A stretch of 64,000 nucleotides of DNA from Ramlibacter alkalitolerans (lineage in GTDB: Bacteria; Pseudomonadota; Gammaproteobacteria; Burkholderiales; Burkholderiaceae_C): assembly GCF_016722765.1 (NCBI RefSeq), contig NZ_JAEQND010000006.1:186001-250000 (forward strand), in the 5' to 3' direction. The notes under the pieces are model-generated. The model was given only the letters and a program-made list of their open reading frames with translations, was not told the DNA's origin and made no database searches. A program made the translations under genes and the position numbers. Each line of letters opens with the position of its first letter. The stretch's first letter is position 1. Positions 1-12,307 of the stretch are shown one piece after another.

Positions 1-438
1 CCAGCGCGCGCACCGTTTCCTCGATCGGTGTGGTCGGATCGAAACCGTGGACCTGGTACAGGTCGATGTGTTCGAGCTGCAGGCGCTTCAGGCTCGCCTT
101 CACGCCGTCGAGGACGTGGCTGCGCGTGTTGCCGCGCATGTTGGTGCCGGGCCCGGTCTCGCCGAACACCTTGGTGGCGACCACCACCTGGTCGCGCGCC
201 ACCTTCAGGTTGCGCAGCGCCTGCCCGGTGATCTGCTCGGACATGCCGCCCGCATACACGTCGGCGGTGTCGATGAAGTTGATGCCGGCGTCGAGCGCCT
301 GGCCCACCAGCCGCTCCGCATCCGACTGCTGCAGCTTGCCGATGGGCCCCACATGCCTTCGCTGCCGCCGAAGGTCATGGTGCCGAGGCAGAGCTCGGAG
401 ACGAACAGGCCGGTGCGGCCCAAGGGGACGTGGCGCAT
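1..438 (-). pseudogene. Aldo/keto reductase, partial, with an apparent frameshift
   Basis: The N-terminal half of an NADPH-dependent aldo/keto reductase; the gene runs off the left edge. ATG at 438 follows an AGGAG. The first 30 or so codons read MRHVPLGRTGLFVSELCLG then GTMTFGGSEGMWG, typical of the family. At the GGGGCCC tract near 344-350 the frame breaks: a downstream frame continues as family-like sequence (IGKLQQSDAERL, later HIDLYQVHGFDPTT), which needs one extra base after the CC. Either a base was lost in the genome, giving a pseudogene, or the homopolymer-like tract is an assembly error. The family call is firm; the broken state is what the given sequence shows. Confidence 0.75.
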
Positions 439-578
439 GCGGGGGCTCCTCTCTTGCGAAGCAGCGATTGTGCGGCGACCCGTGCGGGATTGCGCAGGAT
501 CAAACAATGCGGCGCGCGGCGCGCAGTGTGTCAGCAAACGTACATGCGGCGCTGCCCGGCCGCCCTACAGTAAGCCGC

Positions 579-1664
579 ATGAAGAAGATGGGGTCGGCGG
601 CCCCGCGCGAGGTCGCGGGCATCGATGCATGGGAGGTGCCGGGCCTCATCGGCGCGGAGCTCGCGCACCACGTCACGCCGGCGCTGCAGGTCGTGCAGCG
701 GCTCAAGGCCGCGGGCCTGATGACGCATTCCGAGGCACGCGCCTTCACCGAGGCGGCGGAGCACCTGCAGCGCATCGCGCTCACCAGCCAGCAGATCACG
801 CGCCTGGCCCACGGCCGCCTGCGCCAGTCGCACGAGCGCCTGGATGTGGCCGAAGTGGTGCGCCACGTGCTGGCCGAAAACGACGCGCGCTATCAGCGGC
901 AGGGCATCGCCATCGAATCCCATCTGCATCCGATAGCCGTGATTTCGGATGCGGGGCTGCTGGTCAGCCTGTGCGAGATCGCGCTCGAATGCGCCGCCTG
1001 CGACGGCGAGCGGCTGCAGGTGTGGCTGGCGATGCAGCACTGGCCCGAGCATGCGCTGCTCACGATCCGCTCGCGACCGCATTTCCGGGACGGCCGCGAG
1101 ATCGAGGCCTCGCACTCGCTGCAATGGATCCACCTGTGCCGCCTGGCCGACGCCACGGGCGTGAAGGTGCGCCGCACCAGCGAAACCGAGTTCGTGCAGA
1201 TCACGGTCGAATTCCCGCGCACGGTGAAGGAGATGGCCGGCCTCACGGCCATGGAGGTGGACGGCGGCGCGGACCACGTGGCGGATTCGTCTTCGCTGGC
1301 CGGCCACCACGTGCTGCTCGTCACGCGCGACCACGCCACGGCGTGGGAGCTGGACCTGGTCTGCCGCAAGATGCGGCTCGTGCTCGACGTGGTGCAGGAC
1401 TGCTCGCAGGCGGTGCGCTTCTGCGAGCTGGAGCTGCCGGACATGATCGTGCTGGACGAGGCCTCGCGCGACAGCGCCTTCGAGGACCTGCGCCAGCACG
1501 TGCTGCGCGAGAACATCAACTTCCCGTGCCTGGAGATCGTGGAGGCCGCCAACGTGGTGGAGCTGGGCACCTGGCACGATGGCGCAACGAGCCGCGTGAG
1601 CCGGTCGGAGCTGCGGCCGCAGCTGCAGGCCTTGCTGGCGATGGAGCTCGCCAAGGTTTTCTGA
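579..1664 (+). CDS. Degenerate sensor-kinase/receiver-like protein
   Basis: A soluble protein of about 361 residues with no signal peptide or membrane segment. The N-terminal half has a long helical stretch (LIGAELAHHVTPALQVVQR, then LTSQQITRLAHGRLRQS) and a segment resembling a histidine-kinase ATPase fold, but I see no clear N, G1 or G2 boxes. Residues about 240-360 look like a CheY-type receiver (HHVLLVTRD, later PDMIVLDEAS) without the full acidic pocket. I chose ATG 579; ATG 588 is also possible. It is divergent from the aldo/keto reductase. I do not recognise a defined family; a role in signal relay without catalysis is only an inference. Confidence 0.6.
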   Translation: MKKMGSAAPREVAGIDAWEVPGLIGAELAHHVTPALQVVQRLKAAGLMTHSEARAFTEAAEHLQRIALTSQQITRLAHGRLRQSHERLDVAEVVRHVLAENDARYQRQGIAIESHLHPIAVISDAGLLVSLCEIALECAACDGERLQVWLAMQHWPEHALLTIRSRPHFRDGREIEASHSLQWIHLCRLADATGVKVRRTSETEFVQITVEFPRTVKEMAGLTAMEVDGGADHVADSSSLAGHHVLLVTRDHATAWELDLVCRKMRLVLDVVQDCSQAVRFCELELPDMIVLDEASRDSAFEDLRQHVLRENINFPCLEIVEAANVVELGTWHDGATSRVSRSELRPQLQALLAMELAKVF

Positions 1665-1757
1665 GCTGCTGTCGCGCTGGCGCGCAAGCTGGACGGCGTC
1701 CTACACAGGTGGCTGAGCCCGATGGCTAGCATCGTCGCTTTCGGAGAAGACGCCACG

Positions 1758-1961
1758 ATGCCCACCCAGCAGAACCCCAGCCGTTCCGCCCGCAAGGAAC
1801 GCATCGACCTCAGCTACGACTACGCCGTCTGCGCCTGGGCGCGGCACTTCAACGTGAGCGAACGGCACGTGAAGGAAGCCGTGGCCGCGGTGGGGGACGA
1901 TGCCGAGAAGGTGCGGGCCCATCTGAAGGCCGTGCGTTCGTCGGAGAGGCCCTCGGCCTGA
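1758..1961 (+). CDS. DUF3606 domain small protein
   Basis: A 67-residue basic protein. The core RKERIDLSYDYAVCAWARHF followed by NVSERHVKEAVAAVG and a C-terminal HLKAV matches the DUF3606 family, small proteins of unknown function common in proteobacteria. ATG 1758 has GGAGAAG about 8 bases upstream; the in-frame ATG at 1722 has no such site. It is convergent with pncB, with a palindromic repeat between the two 3' ends. Function unknown. Confidence 0.75.
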   Translation: MPTQQNPSRSARKERIDLSYDYAVCAWARHFNVSERHVKEAVAAVGDDAEKVRAHLKAVRSSERPSA

Positions 1962-1969
1962 CCCCGCAT

Positions 1970-2073
1970 GGCTCCCTCCCCCTCTGGGGGAGGCTGGGGT
2001 GGGGGCGCTCCCCCGCGCGCATGTTGCGCACGAGCGCCCCCCTCCCAGCCTCCCCCCAGAGGGGGGAGGAGCA
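1970..2073. repeat. Dispersed GC-rich palindrome, family 1, copy 1
   Basis: Inverted repeat between two convergent genes. The left arm contains GGGGGAGGCTGGGGTGGGGG and the right arm its near-complement CCCCCCTCCCAGCCTCCCC. Closely related copies lie at 5950-6039 and 8735-8842. Its placement between 3' ends suggests it may act as a bidirectional terminator; that is inference. Confidence 0.85.
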
Positions 2074-2075
2074 AG

Positions 2076-3269
2076 TCACGTGGCCACCCCGAACACCTGC
2101 CGCAAATACGCCAGGAACGTCTCGTCCGTCGCCAGCGTCTTCCCCGGCGCATCCGACAGCTTCGCCACCGGCTGGCCGTTCACTTCCACCAGCTTCATCA
2201 CGATGTTCAGCGGCTGCAGGCCGACGTCGTTGGTCAGATGGGTGCCGATGCCGAAGCCCAGGTTCACCCGGTCGCCGAAGTGCCGGTAGAGGGACAGCGC
2301 CTTCTCCACGTCCAGGCTGTCCGAGTACACGAGCCGCTTGCCGTGCGCGTCGATGCGCAGCCGCGCGTAATGGGCCAGGGCCTTCTCGCCCCAGGCCACC
2401 GGGTCGCCCGAGTCGTGCCGCAGGCCGTCGAACAGCTTGGCGAAGTACAGGTCGAAGTCGGTGAGGAAGGCGTCCATGCCCACCGTGTCGGTGAGCGCGA
2501 TGCCGAGGTCGCCCCGGTACTCCTGCACCCACTCCTCCAGGGCCCCGCGCTGGAAATCGCGCAGGCGCACGCCGGTGGCCTGGAAGGTCTGCAGGTACTC
2601 GTGCCCCATGGTGCCGATGGGCGTGATGCCGCAGTCGCGCGCCAGCAGCACGTTGGACGTGCCCTTGAAGTACTCCGGCAGTTCGCGCGCCAGCGTGGCC
2701 ACCACCTCCGCCTGCCACGCGCGCGCATAGCGGCGCCGCACGCCGAAGTCGAAGAACTCGAAGGGGTGCGCCAGGGCGGGCTGCAGTGAGAAGGCGCGCA
2801 GCCGGTCGATCTTCGCCTGCAGCCGCCGGCGCCCTTCCGCGAAGGCCGCGTCGCGGTCGAAGCGGCGGAAGTACAGCTCGTTGACGATCGCCAGCACGAA
2901 GATCTCGAAGCCCATCACGTGCACCTGCGGCCCTTGCGCCTCGATGCGCAGGTGCTCGCCTTCGGTCCAGGCCCGGATGAAGTCGCGCTGGAAATGGAAG
3001 ATGCGCAGGAAGTCGACGAAGTCGCTCCGGATGAAGCGCAGCCCCGCGAGGTACGCGAGTTCGTCCCGCGCGAAGAACCGGCGGCACAGGTCGTCGAGCT
3101 GCGCATTCACTTCCTCGCACAGTTCGGCCAGCGGGTACGCGGGGGTGTTGCGCAGCACGAAGCGGTAGCGCGCCTGCGTCTGCGGGTGCCGATGCAGCAT
3201 CGGCTGCCACATCGTGAACTTGTAGAGATCGGTGTCCAGCAGGCTGCGGACGACGGGCTCGGTCTGCAT
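2076..3269 (-). CDS. pncB: Nicotinate phosphoribosyltransferase
   Basis: Converts nicotinate and PRPP to nicotinate mononucleotide, with ATP hydrolysis, in the Preiss-Handler NAD salvage route. Cytoplasmic. 397 residues, as in E. coli PncB (about 400). The N-terminus has [19 protein letters not shown] and the central region [13 protein letters not shown] with the His expected to be phosphorylated near residue 221; later come LRHDSGDP and [11 protein letters not shown], all hallmarks of the family. Start ATG 3269. A strong hairpin terminator lies just upstream (3284-3314), so the gene is probably transcribed alone from a promoter close to its start. Confidence 0.95.
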   Translation of the reverse strand: MQTEPVVRSLLDTDLYKFTMWQPMLHRHPQTQARYRFVLRNTPAYPLAELCEEVNAQLDDLCRRFFARDELAYLAGLRFIRSDFVDFLRIFHFQRDFIRAWTEGEHLRIEAQGPQVHVMGFEIFVLAIVNELYFRRFDRDAAFAEGRRRLQAKIDRLRAFSLQPALAHPFEFFDFGVRRRYARAWQAEVVATLARELPEYFKGTSNVLLARDCGITPIGTMGHEYLQTFQATGVRLRDFQRGALEEWVQEYRGDLGIALTDTVGMDAFLTDFDLYFAKLFDGLRHDSGDPVAWGEKALAHYARLRIDAHGKRLVYSDSLDVEKALSLYRHFGDRVNLGFGIGTHLTNDVGLQPLNIVMKLVEVNGQPVAKLSDAPGKTLATDETFLAYLRQVFGVAT

Positions 3270-3283
3270 CGGGGGAGGGTAAG

Positions 3284-3314
3284 GAAAAAGGAGCCCGCGT
3301 GGGGCTCCTTTTTC
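3284..3314 (-). terminator. Rho-independent terminator, probably bidirectional
   Basis: Perfect 13-bp stem: GAAAAAGGAGCCC (3284-3296) pairs with GGGCTCCTTTTTC (3302-3314), loop of 5. An A run on one side and a T run on the other give a U tract on either strand. It follows the MscS-like gene on the minus strand and separates it from pncB. Confidence 0.9.
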
Positions 3315-3336
3315 TGCTGCGGTGCGCGGTGAAGGG

Positions 3337-4185
3337 TCAGCCGCCTTCCGCGTCGTGGCGCTTGTCGGCGGGCACCGGGCCGCCGGGCATGCCGCCGCCT
3401 TGCGGATAGCCGCCGGTGGGCCACTGGGCGCGCTCGGCTTCCATCTTCTCGCGCGCCTGGTCGCCCATGTTGTCGGCCACCTGCACGATCTTGCCCTTGT
3501 TCTCCTGCGCCTTGGCGTACCACTTGCGCAGGATCTCGCCGGCCGTTTCGCGGCCGCCCAGGCCGAAGGCCAGGCCCATGCCGAGGGCGATCGCACCCAC
3601 CACCGCCATGAACAGCGTGTTGACCAGTTCGGTGGCGATGCCCAGCTGGTTCACCGCGACGACGATCGCGAAGGCCCACACGATGATCGCGGAGGTCTTG
3701 GCGAGGAAGTCCGTGTTGGACAGGCCCGCTTCGCTGGCCGCGCCGCGCACCAGGTTGCTCAGGGCGCGGGCCGCGAGGCCGCCGATCACCAGCACCACCA
3801 TCGCGACGATCACGTTCGGCAGCCACAGCAGCAGCTGGCGCAGGACCTCGGACACGGCGGGCAGGCCCAGCGCGTCGAAGGCGACCACCAGTGCGATCAG
3901 GCGCACGAACCACTTGACGACGAGGCCGATCATGCCGGCGGCATCGGTGTTCATGCCCATGCGCTGCACGAAGTCGGCCAGGCCGGCTCGCTCGGCGAAG
4001 TGGTTGAAGCGGATGGTGCGCAGGATCGCGGCCAGGCCGCGCTCGATCAGCGAGGCGATGAACCAGCCTGCGATGAGGATCAGCGCGAAGCCGATGATCT
4101 TCGGGATCGCCGAGAACAGCAGCGCCATGGCTGCTGCGAGCGACGTGAACATGGCGTCGCTCCAGTGGGTGACTGCGGTGGGCAT
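3337..4185 (-). CDS. MscS-like small mechanosensitive channel / conserved TM-helix protein
   Basis: A 282-residue inner-membrane protein with about five hydrophobic segments: [73 protein letters not shown], and [18 protein letters not shown]. The last, followed by an amphipathic charged stretch ([13 protein letters not shown]), resembles the pore helix of MscS-type channels, but the large C-terminal beta domain is absent and the tail is Gly/Pro-rich. It fits the short channel-like proteins carrying the conserved TM helix found in MscS relatives. ATG 4185 follows AGGAGA. An osmotic-release function is plausible but not shown. Confidence 0.75.
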   Translation of the reverse strand: MPTAVTHWSDAMFTSLAAAMALLFSAIPKIIGFALILIAGWFIASLIERGLAAILRTIRFNHFAERAGLADFVQRMGMNTDAAGMIGLVVKWFVRLIALVVAFDALGLPAVSEVLRQLLLWLPNVIVAMVVLVIGGLAARALSNLVRGAASEAGLSNTDFLAKTSAIIVWAFAIVVAVNQLGIATELVNTLFMAVVGAIALGMGLAFGLGGRETAGEILRKWYAKAQENKGKIVQVADNMGDQAREKMEAERAQWPTGGYPQGGGMPGGPVPADKRHDAEGG

Positions 4186-4329
4186 GGACGGATCTCCTGT
4201 GGCGGATGGTGTTAACTACCGCACACTTTCACCCGTGGCGTGCGCCGTCCAAGTCGGCCGCCGTCAGAGCCGGTTGTAGGAGCGCTTTACAAAGGCGGAG
4301 GGCGGTGTCTGTCATGACGCCCTGCGTCC

Positions 4330-4419
4330 CGTAGGCTGGAGGTGAGCCGCGAAGCGCGAACCCCAGCGATGCGGTGGAACCGCTGGGGTTCGGCCTGCGG
4401 CGCTCACCGCCAGCCTACG
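4330..4419. repeat. Dispersed CGTAGGCTGG palindrome, family 2, copy 1
   Basis: Begins CGTAGGCTGGAGGTGAGCCG and ends CTCACCGCCAGCCTACG, with an inner pair AACCCCAGCG / CGCTGGGGTT. Copies at 16284-16374 and 49584-49672 share termini, inner arms and length. Lies between the MscS-like gene and the 3' end of gabD. Confidence 0.9.
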
Positions 4420-4426
4420 ACATCCA

Positions 4427-5905
4427 TCACTTCAGCACGTCACCGAGGCACAGGTACTTCATCTCCACGTACTCATCGATGCCGTGGCTCGACCCTTCGC
4501 GGCCCAGGCCCGACTGCTTCACCCCGCCGAAGGGTACGTGCTCGGTGGAGATGACCCCGGTGTTGATGCCCACCATGCCGTATTCCAGCGCCTCGCCCAC
4601 CCGGAAGATGCGGCCCACGTCGCGGCTGTAGAAGTAGCTGGCGAGTCCGAATTCGGTGTTGTTGGCCGCGGCGATCGCTTCCTGCTCGGTCTTGAACCTG
4701 AACACGGGCGCCAGCGGGCCGAAGGTCTCCTCGCGCGCGCAGAGCATGTCGCCCGTCGCGCCGGAGATCACCGTCGGCTCGAAGAACTGGCCCTGCAGCC
4801 GGCTGCCGCCGGTGACGATCTGCGCCCCCTTGGCCTTCGCGTCGTCCAGGTGCTGCTGCACCTTCTGCACGGCGGCCGGCTCGATCAGCGGGCCCTGCAC
4901 CACGCCTTCCTCGAAGCCGTTGCCCACCTTCATCGTCCTGACCTTCGCGGCGAACTTCTGCACGAAGGCGTCGTACACGCCTTCCTGCACGTAGATCCGG
5001 TTGGCGCAGACGCAGGTCTGGCCGGCGTTGCGGTACTTGCTGGCGATCGCACCTTCGACGGCCGAATCGATGTCGGCATCGTCGAACACGATGAAGGGCG
5101 CGTTGCCGCCCAGCTCGAGCGAGAGCTTCTTGATGCTGGGCGCGCTCTGGGCCATGAGGATGCGGCCCACTTCGGTGGAACCGGTGAAGCTGATGTGGCG
5201 CACGATGTCGCTGGCGCAGAACACCTTGCCGATGGCGATGCTGTTGGCGCCGTCGGCCGGCAGCAGGTTCAGCACGCCGGGCGGCATGCCGGCGCGCATC
5301 GCCAGTTCGGCCGCGGCCAGCGCCGTGAGCGGCGTCAGTTCGGCCGGCTTGATCACCACCGGGCAGCCGGCGGCCAGCGCCGGCGCCACCTTGCGCGTGA
5401 TCATCGCCAGCGGGAAGTTCCAGGGCGTGATGGCCGCGCAGACGCCGATGGGCTGGCGGATCACCAGCAGGCGGCGGTTGTTGTCGAACTGCGGCAGGGT
5501 CTCGCCGTTGACGCGCTTGGCCTCCTCGGCGAACCACTCGACGAAGCTGGCGCCGTAGGCCACTTCGCCCTTCGCCTCGGCCAAGGGCTTGCCCTGTTCG
5601 GCGGTCATCAGGCGGCCCAGGTCTTCCTGGTTGGCCATCAGCAGCTCGTACCACTTGCGCAGGATCGCGCTGCGCTCCTTGGCCGTCCTGTTGCGCCACG
5701 CCGGCCAGGCGCGATTGGCGGCAGCGATGGCCTGTTCGGCTTCGCGTCCGCCGAGGTTGGCGACGTCCGCGAGCTTCAGGCCGGTGGCGGGATCGTGCAC
5801 GTCGAAGCGCGACGTGCCGTGCACCCATTCGCCATCGATCAGGGCGTCGGTCTTGAGGAGGCTGGGGTCCTTCAGCAGGGCGAGGGGGGAGGTCTTCATG
5901 TCCAT
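4427..5905 (-). CDS. gabD: NAD(P)-dependent succinate-semialdehyde dehydrogenase
   Basis: Oxidises succinate semialdehyde to succinate, the last step of the 4-aminobutyrate shunt. 492 residues with the aldehyde dehydrogenase motifs in order: [14 protein letters not shown], the dinucleotide turn [21 protein letters not shown] (catalytic Glu), [14 protein letters not shown] (catalytic Cys) and [13 protein letters not shown]. The C-terminal [10 protein letters not shown] is usual for the GabD subgroup. ATG 5905 is 8 bases from AGGAG; a second ATG two codons later is less well placed. No gabT or transporter is adjacent, so related semialdehyde substrates cannot be excluded. Confidence 0.9.
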   Translation of the reverse strand: MDMKTSPLALLKDPSLLKTDALIDGEWVHGTSRFDVHDPATGLKLADVANLGGREAEQAIAAANRAWPAWRNRTAKERSAILRKWYELLMANQEDLGRLMTAEQGKPLAEAKGEVAYGASFVEWFAEEAKRVNGETLPQFDNNRRLLVIRQPIGVCAAITPWNFPLAMITRKVAPALAAGCPVVIKPAELTPLTALAAAELAMRAGMPPGVLNLLPADGANSIAIGKVFCASDIVRHISFTGSTEVGRILMAQSAPSIKKLSLELGGNAPFIVFDDADIDSAVEGAIASKYRNAGQTCVCANRIYVQEGVYDAFVQKFAAKVRTMKVGNGFEEGVVQGPLIEPAAVQKVQQHLDDAKAKGAQIVTGGSRLQGQFFEPTVISGATGDMLCAREETFGPLAPVFRFKTEQEAIAAANNTEFGLASYFYSRDVGRIFRVGEALEYGMVGINTGVISTEHVPFGGVKQSGLGREGSSHGIDEYVEMKYLCLGDVLK

Positions 5906-5949
5906 GCGCTGTTCTCCTGGTCTTTGCAACAAGCATAGCGCGCCCTCTT

Positions 5950-6039
5950 CCTCCCTCCCCCTCCGGGGGAGGCTGGGGTGGGGGCGCTTTCGGCCCGGGA
6001 ACGGCCCCATCCTCGCCTTCCCCCAGAGGGGGAAGGAGC
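5950..6039. repeat. Dispersed GC-rich palindrome, family 1, copy 2
   Basis: Same family as 1970-2073: GGGGGAGGCTGGGGTGGGGG on the left and CTTCCCCCAGAGGGGGAAG on the right. Lies between the divergent starts of gabD and alaS, just upstream of the alaS -10 element, so it is not confined to 3' ends. Confidence 0.85.
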
Positions 6040-6076
6040 AACAGCCTTCGTCCGGGTGCGAACATGGGCCCAAACC

Positions 6077-6082
6077 TATAAT
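6077..6082 (+). promoter_or_regulatory. Candidate -10 element for alaS
   Basis: A perfect TATAAT, 22 bases upstream of the alaS ATG. I do not see a convincing -35 hexamer at the usual distance, so the assignment rests on the -10 alone. Confidence 0.45.
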
Positions 6083-6104
6083 GAAAGGTTCAGCTGGACC
6101 CCCC

Positions 6105-8729
<2,625 letters not shown>

Positions 8730-8734
8730 TCTTG

Positions 8735-8842
8735 TCTTTCCCTTCCCCTCCGGGGGAGGGCAGGGGGGCGCTCCAGGGCGCCCCTTTCCATTTCGGCGCC
8801 GAGAATGCCCCCACCCCAGTCCTCCCCCGGAGGGGAGGGAGC
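8735..8842. repeat. Dispersed GC-rich palindrome, family 1, copy 3
   Basis: The left arm contains CCTTCCCCTCCGGGGGAGGG and the right arm CCTCCCCCGGAGGGGAGG; related to 1970-2073 and 5950-6039 but more diverged, with a longer centre. It directly follows the alaS stop codon and marks the left edge of the benzoyl-CoA reductase module. Confidence 0.75.
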
Positions 8843-8863
8843 CTGCAGGCAGCCGTCCGTCCT

Positions 8864-8904
8864 TTGACCAGGATCAAGGTTTCGCCCAGCCTCTCCGGCA
8901 ATAT
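8864..8904 (+). promoter_or_regulatory. FNR/ANR-type site and -10 element ahead of the reductase operon
   Basis: TTGAC-CAGG-ATCAA at 8864-8877 matches the FNR-family palindrome (TTGAT-N4-ATCAA) at 9 of 10 arm positions. A -10-like CAATAT lies at 8899-8904, implying a start site near 8911-8912. This puts the palindrome centre about 41 bases upstream, the class II activator position used by FNR. Oxygen-limited activation is therefore likely; it is inferred from sequence only. Confidence 0.75.
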
Positions 8905-8945
8905 CGGCATTCAGGTACTGCAATACCGATTTAGCTGGAGGCGAC

Positions 8946-10121
8946 ATGGAGACACAAGGACTGGACCGCGAGGCCGAGCTCGACGAGATCCTGGAGTACT
9001 GCAACACGCTCAGGCAATCGCCGCCGCCGGCGGACGATGCGCTGCCCGACGGGTTCACCGGCACCCTCGGCCACTTCCCCGTGTACTTCCCCGAGGAGGT
9101 GGCGCATGCCGCCGGCTTGCTGCCCGTCAACCTGCTGGGCGGGGGCAACAAGCTGGAGCTCAAGCACGCGGACGCGCACATGGGGTCGTTCATCTGCTCG
9201 ATCTGCCGCTCCACGACGGAGATGGGGCTCAACGGCCAGCTGAAGGGGCTCAAGGGCTTCATCACCCACCCGATCTGCGATGCGGCCAAGCACCTGGCCG
9301 GCATCTGGTCCCGCAACATCCCGGACCAGCTCGCCCAGATCCTGTACCTGCCGCAGAACCCCAACACGCCCGGCGCCATCCGCTTCGTGGCGGCGGAGTA
9401 CCAGCGCCTGCGCGGCGAGCTGGAGCGCCGCTCGGGCCGCGAAGCGACCGACCTGAAGCTGCGCGCCAGCATCCAGGCCTACAACCGCAACCGCGCGCTG
9501 GTGCGCGAGCTGTACGCGCTGCGCCGCGACGAGCCCTGGAAGGTGAGCTGCACCGAGTCCTACCTGCTGCTGCGCGCGCGCACGCGCATCCCGTGCGAGG
9601 CGCACAACGACCTGCTCGCGCGCGCACTCGACGGCATCCGCGCGCGCCACCGGCCGGCGCAGGACAAGCCGCGCGTGGTGTTCGTGGGCGGCTTCTGCGA
9701 GCAGCCGCCGCTGGAGATGCTGGAGGCGATCGACGACAACTGCTACGTGGTCGACGACGACCTGCTGATCGGCCTGCGCTGGCTCACCGCCGACGTGCCC
9801 GGCACCGGCGACCCGATCTGGGCGCTGGCCGAGAGTTTCGTGCAGCGCTGCGCGGCCAGCCCGGTGCAGCACGACGAGCGCAAGACGAAGGAAGCCTACC
9901 TGATGGAGATGATCGCCTCCAGCAAGGCCGAGGCGGCGATCGTCACCGCCGCCAAGTTCTGCGAGCCCGGGCTGGACGAGCAGGTGGCCTGGTCCAAGCA
10001 CCTCGACCAGGTCGGCGTGCAGTACCTCGTGCTGGAGTTCGAGGAAAAGATGACCTCGTTCGAGCAGATGGCGATGCAGCTCGAGACCTTCGCCGAATCC
10101 CTCCTCTTCGCCACCGCCTGA
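8946..10121 (+). CDS. bcrC: Benzoyl-CoA reductase-type subunit C (BzdN/BcrC/BadD-like)
   Basis: A 391-residue member of the HgdB/BcrC family that forms, with the B subunit, the ring-reducing iron-sulfur half of class I (ATP-dependent) benzoyl-CoA reductase. Recognisable segments are the [20 protein letters not shown] entry motif, [34 protein letters not shown] and [14 protein letters not shown], with cysteines suited to hold an [4Fe-4S] cluster. ATG 8946 is preceded by CTGGAGGCGAC. It is the first gene of a co-directional set C-B-A-D-ferredoxin. A 2-hydroxyacyl-CoA dehydratase is the main alternative; the four-subunit C-B-A-D order with two ATPases argues for the reductase. The true substrate is unknown. 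Confidence 0.85.
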   Translation: METQGLDREAELDEILEYCNTLRQSPPPADDALPDGFTGTLGHFPVYFPEEVAHAAGLLPVNLLGGGNKLELKHADAHMGSFICSICRSTTEMGLNGQLKGLKGFITHPICDAAKHLAGIWSRNIPDQLAQILYLPQNPNTPGAIRFVAAEYQRLRGELERRSGREATDLKLRASIQAYNRNRALVRELYALRRDEPWKVSCTESYLLLRARTRIPCEAHNDLLARALDGIRARHRPAQDKPRVVFVGGFCEQPPLEMLEAIDDNCYVVDDDLLIGLRWLTADVPGTGDPIWALAESFVQRCAASPVQHDERKTKEAYLMEMIASSKAEAAIVTAAKFCEPGLDEQVAWSKHLDQVGVQYLVLEFEEKMTSFEQMAMQLETFAESLLFATA

Positions 10122-10133
10122 CCGGAGCCGCCC

Positions 10134-11489
10134 ATGACCACCGAAACACTCGAACGCGCCGCCCCCCAGGCCGCACCGGCCGACGAGTTCAACCCGATCC
10201 AGGACGGCCAGCGCCTCATGAAGGCGTGGTACGCCGACCTCGAGCAGGCCAAGGCGCGCGGCCAGAAGGTCGCCAACGTCTTCGTGATGGGCAACGCCAT
10301 CGAGATCCTGCGCACCTTCGACTTCCAGCTCGTGTTCCCGGAGATCAACTCGCTGCAGACGGGCGTCAAGAAGGTCTCCGAGGGCTACCTGCGCGAGTCC
10401 GAGGACTACGGCTACTCGCCCGACGTGTGCTCCTACGTCAAGGCCGACGTCGGCCTGATCCTGCGCCAGCAGAAGCACCCGGCAGGCACCATCCCGCACG
10501 CCGACATCGCCATCACCTCGAACATGTGCAGCACGTTCATCAAGTGGGGCGAGATCTGGGAGCGCATGCTGCATACCCCCACTTTCACGCTCGACCTGCC
10601 CGGCCAGCGCGGCTCGAACTGGCAGGTGCGGCGCGGCGACGCCCAGCACATGGCCGACTCGCAGTGGGTGGAGTCGCAGTTCCGCGACCTGATCACGCGC
10701 TGCGAGAACATCACGGGCAAGCGCTTCGATTTCGACAAGCTCGCGCAGGTGCAGGACCGCGTCAACCGCATGGTCTACCACTGGAACAACGTGATGGCGC
10801 TCAACCGGGTCTGCCCCGCGCCCTACAACGCGATGCTGGACGGCCTGACGTACATCGGCATCATGAACGTCTACCGCGGCACCGAGGAAGGCGTCGAGTA
10901 CATGCGCCGGCTGGAGGAGCAGCTGCGCGCCAAGGTGGCCCGCGGCGAGGGCCGCGTGAAGGAGGAGCGCTTCCGGCTGCTGTTCTCCGGCACGCCCTGC
11001 TACGTGTCCATGCGCCGGCTGGTGGAACTGTTCGAGTCCTGGGGCGGGGTGTTCGCGTATTCCGACTACCTCACCTTCGCCGCCGGCGGCATGGACGCAG
11101 GCGAGATGGTGTACGACACCTCGCGCCCGCTCGAGAGCCTGGCCGAGATCTCCGCCCTGGCGGCGCAACGCGGCCTGTCGAACCAGTTCTTCGCCCACGA
11201 GCGGCTGGCGCAGCAGATCAAGGAGTACGACGTCGACGGCGTCGTCTTCCACGGCATCAAGAGCTGCCGCTTCGTCTCCTCCGGCATGGCCGACACGCGC
11301 AACTACCTGAACCAGCGGATGAACATCCCGAGCCTCTACGTCGAGTCGGACCTGATCGACCCGCGCTACTGGTCCGACGCCCAGATCAAGAACCGGGTCG
11401 ACGCCTTCTTCGAGTCCCTGCACCAGCGCGGCGGCCCGCCGCCCCTGGCCCGCGCGCAGGCCGCCATCGCCAACGGGAGCGCCCAATGA
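10134..11489 (+). CDS. bcrB: Benzoyl-CoA reductase-type subunit B (BzdO/BcrB/BadE-like)
   Basis: A 451-residue partner of the C subunit, expected to hold a further [4Fe-4S] cluster and part of the active site. Family segments: [80 protein letters not shown] and [19 protein letters not shown] near the C-terminus. ATG 10134 follows GGAGCCGCCC, 12 bases after the C-subunit stop. Its stop overlaps the next start as ATGA, so translation of B and A is probably coupled. Confidence 0.87.
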   Translation: MTTETLERAAPQAAPADEFNPIQDGQRLMKAWYADLEQAKARGQKVANVFVMGNAIEILRTFDFQLVFPEINSLQTGVKKVSEGYLRESEDYGYSPDVCSYVKADVGLILRQQKHPAGTIPHADIAITSNMCSTFIKWGEIWERMLHTPTFTLDLPGQRGSNWQVRRGDAQHMADSQWVESQFRDLITRCENITGKRFDFDKLAQVQDRVNRMVYHWNNVMALNRVCPAPYNAMLDGLTYIGIMNVYRGTEEGVEYMRRLEEQLRAKVARGEGRVKEERFRLLFSGTPCYVSMRRLVELFESWGGVFAYSDYLTFAAGGMDAGEMVYDTSRPLESLAEISALAAQRGLSNQFFAHERLAQQIKEYDVDGVVFHGIKSCRFVSSGMADTRNYLNQRMNIPSLYVESDLIDPRYWSDAQIKNRVDAFFESLHQRGGPPPLARAQAAIANGSAQ

Positions 11490-12307
11490 GATACATCGCC
11501 GGCGTCGACGTCGGATCCACCCAGACCAAGGCAGTGATCCTGGACGAGAACGGAACGATGGTCGGGCGGGCCCTGCTCGACATGGAAACCAGCATGGTCA
11601 CGATCGCGCAGGATGCCTTCCGCGCGGCCCTGGCCAACGCGGGCCTGCAGGAGGAGCAGGTGGCGCGCATCGCCAGCACGGGCTACGGCCGCTACAACGT
11701 GTCGTTCGGCCATGAGCAGGTGACCGAGATCACCTGCCACGCACGCGGCGCCGTGTTCCTGTTCCCCGGCACCCGCACGGTGATCGACATCGGCGGGCAG
11801 GACACCAAGGCGATCGCGGTGAAGCCGGACGGCCAGGTTGCCGACTTCACCATGAACGACAAGTGCGCCGCCGGCACCGGCCGCTTCCTCGGCGCGGCGT
11901 CCTATGCGCTGGAAATGTCGCTGGGCGACCTGGGGCCGCTGGCACTGAAGTCGCAGAACCCGGTGCGCATCACGACCACCTGCACCGTGTTCGCGGAGTC
12001 CGAGATCATCAGCCACCTGTCGCGCGGCATCCTGCCCGAGGACGTGCTGATGGGCGTGCACCAGGCGATCACCAGCCGCTGCGTCTCGCTGGCGCGCCGC
12101 GTCGGCGTGCACTCGGAAGTGACCTTCACCGGCGGCGTGAGCCGCAACCAGGCGATGGTCAAGCTGCTGGAGGACGCGGTGGGCATGAAGATCAACGTCA
12201 GCCCTGACGCCCATTTCTGCGGTGCGCTGGGGGCCGCCCTGTTCGCCCGCGACCACGTTCTCGCGCATGCCACCCAGCCCGCTGCGCTCGCCGAGGAGAA
12301 AGCATGA
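11486..12307 (+). CDS. bcrA: Benzoyl-CoA reductase-type ATPase subunit A (BzdP-like, short form)
   Basis: A 273-residue ASKHA-fold activator ATPase that drives electrons into the B/C half by ATP hydrolysis. N-terminal phosphate loop [15 protein letters not shown], second loop [14 protein letters not shown], and the two cysteines expected to bridge one [4Fe-4S] cluster between ATPase subunits, in [13 protein letters not shown] and [18 protein letters not shown]; adenosine motif [16 protein letters not shown]. The Thauera-type BcrA is much longer (about 49 kDa); two short ATPases are typical of the Azoarcus Bzd type. It overlaps both neighbours by 4 bases. Confidence 0.85.
   Translation: MRYIAGVDVGSTQTKAVILDENGTMVGRALLDMETSMVTIAQDAFRAALANAGLQEEQVARIASTGYGRYNVSFGHEQVTEITCHARGAVFLFPGTRTVIDIGGQDTKAIAVKPDGQVADFTMNDKCAAGTGRFLGAASYALEMSLGDLGPLALKSQNPVRITTTCTVFAESEIISHLSRGILPEDVLMGVHQAITSRCVSLARRVGVHSEVTFTGGVSRNQAMVKLLEDAVGMKINVSPDAHFCGALGAALFARDHVLAHATQPAALAEEKA

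Noticed and set aside
8931-11486. An 851-codon open frame antisense to the reductase B and C genes
   Set aside because: Composition matches the other antisense shadows; B and C are clearly coding.
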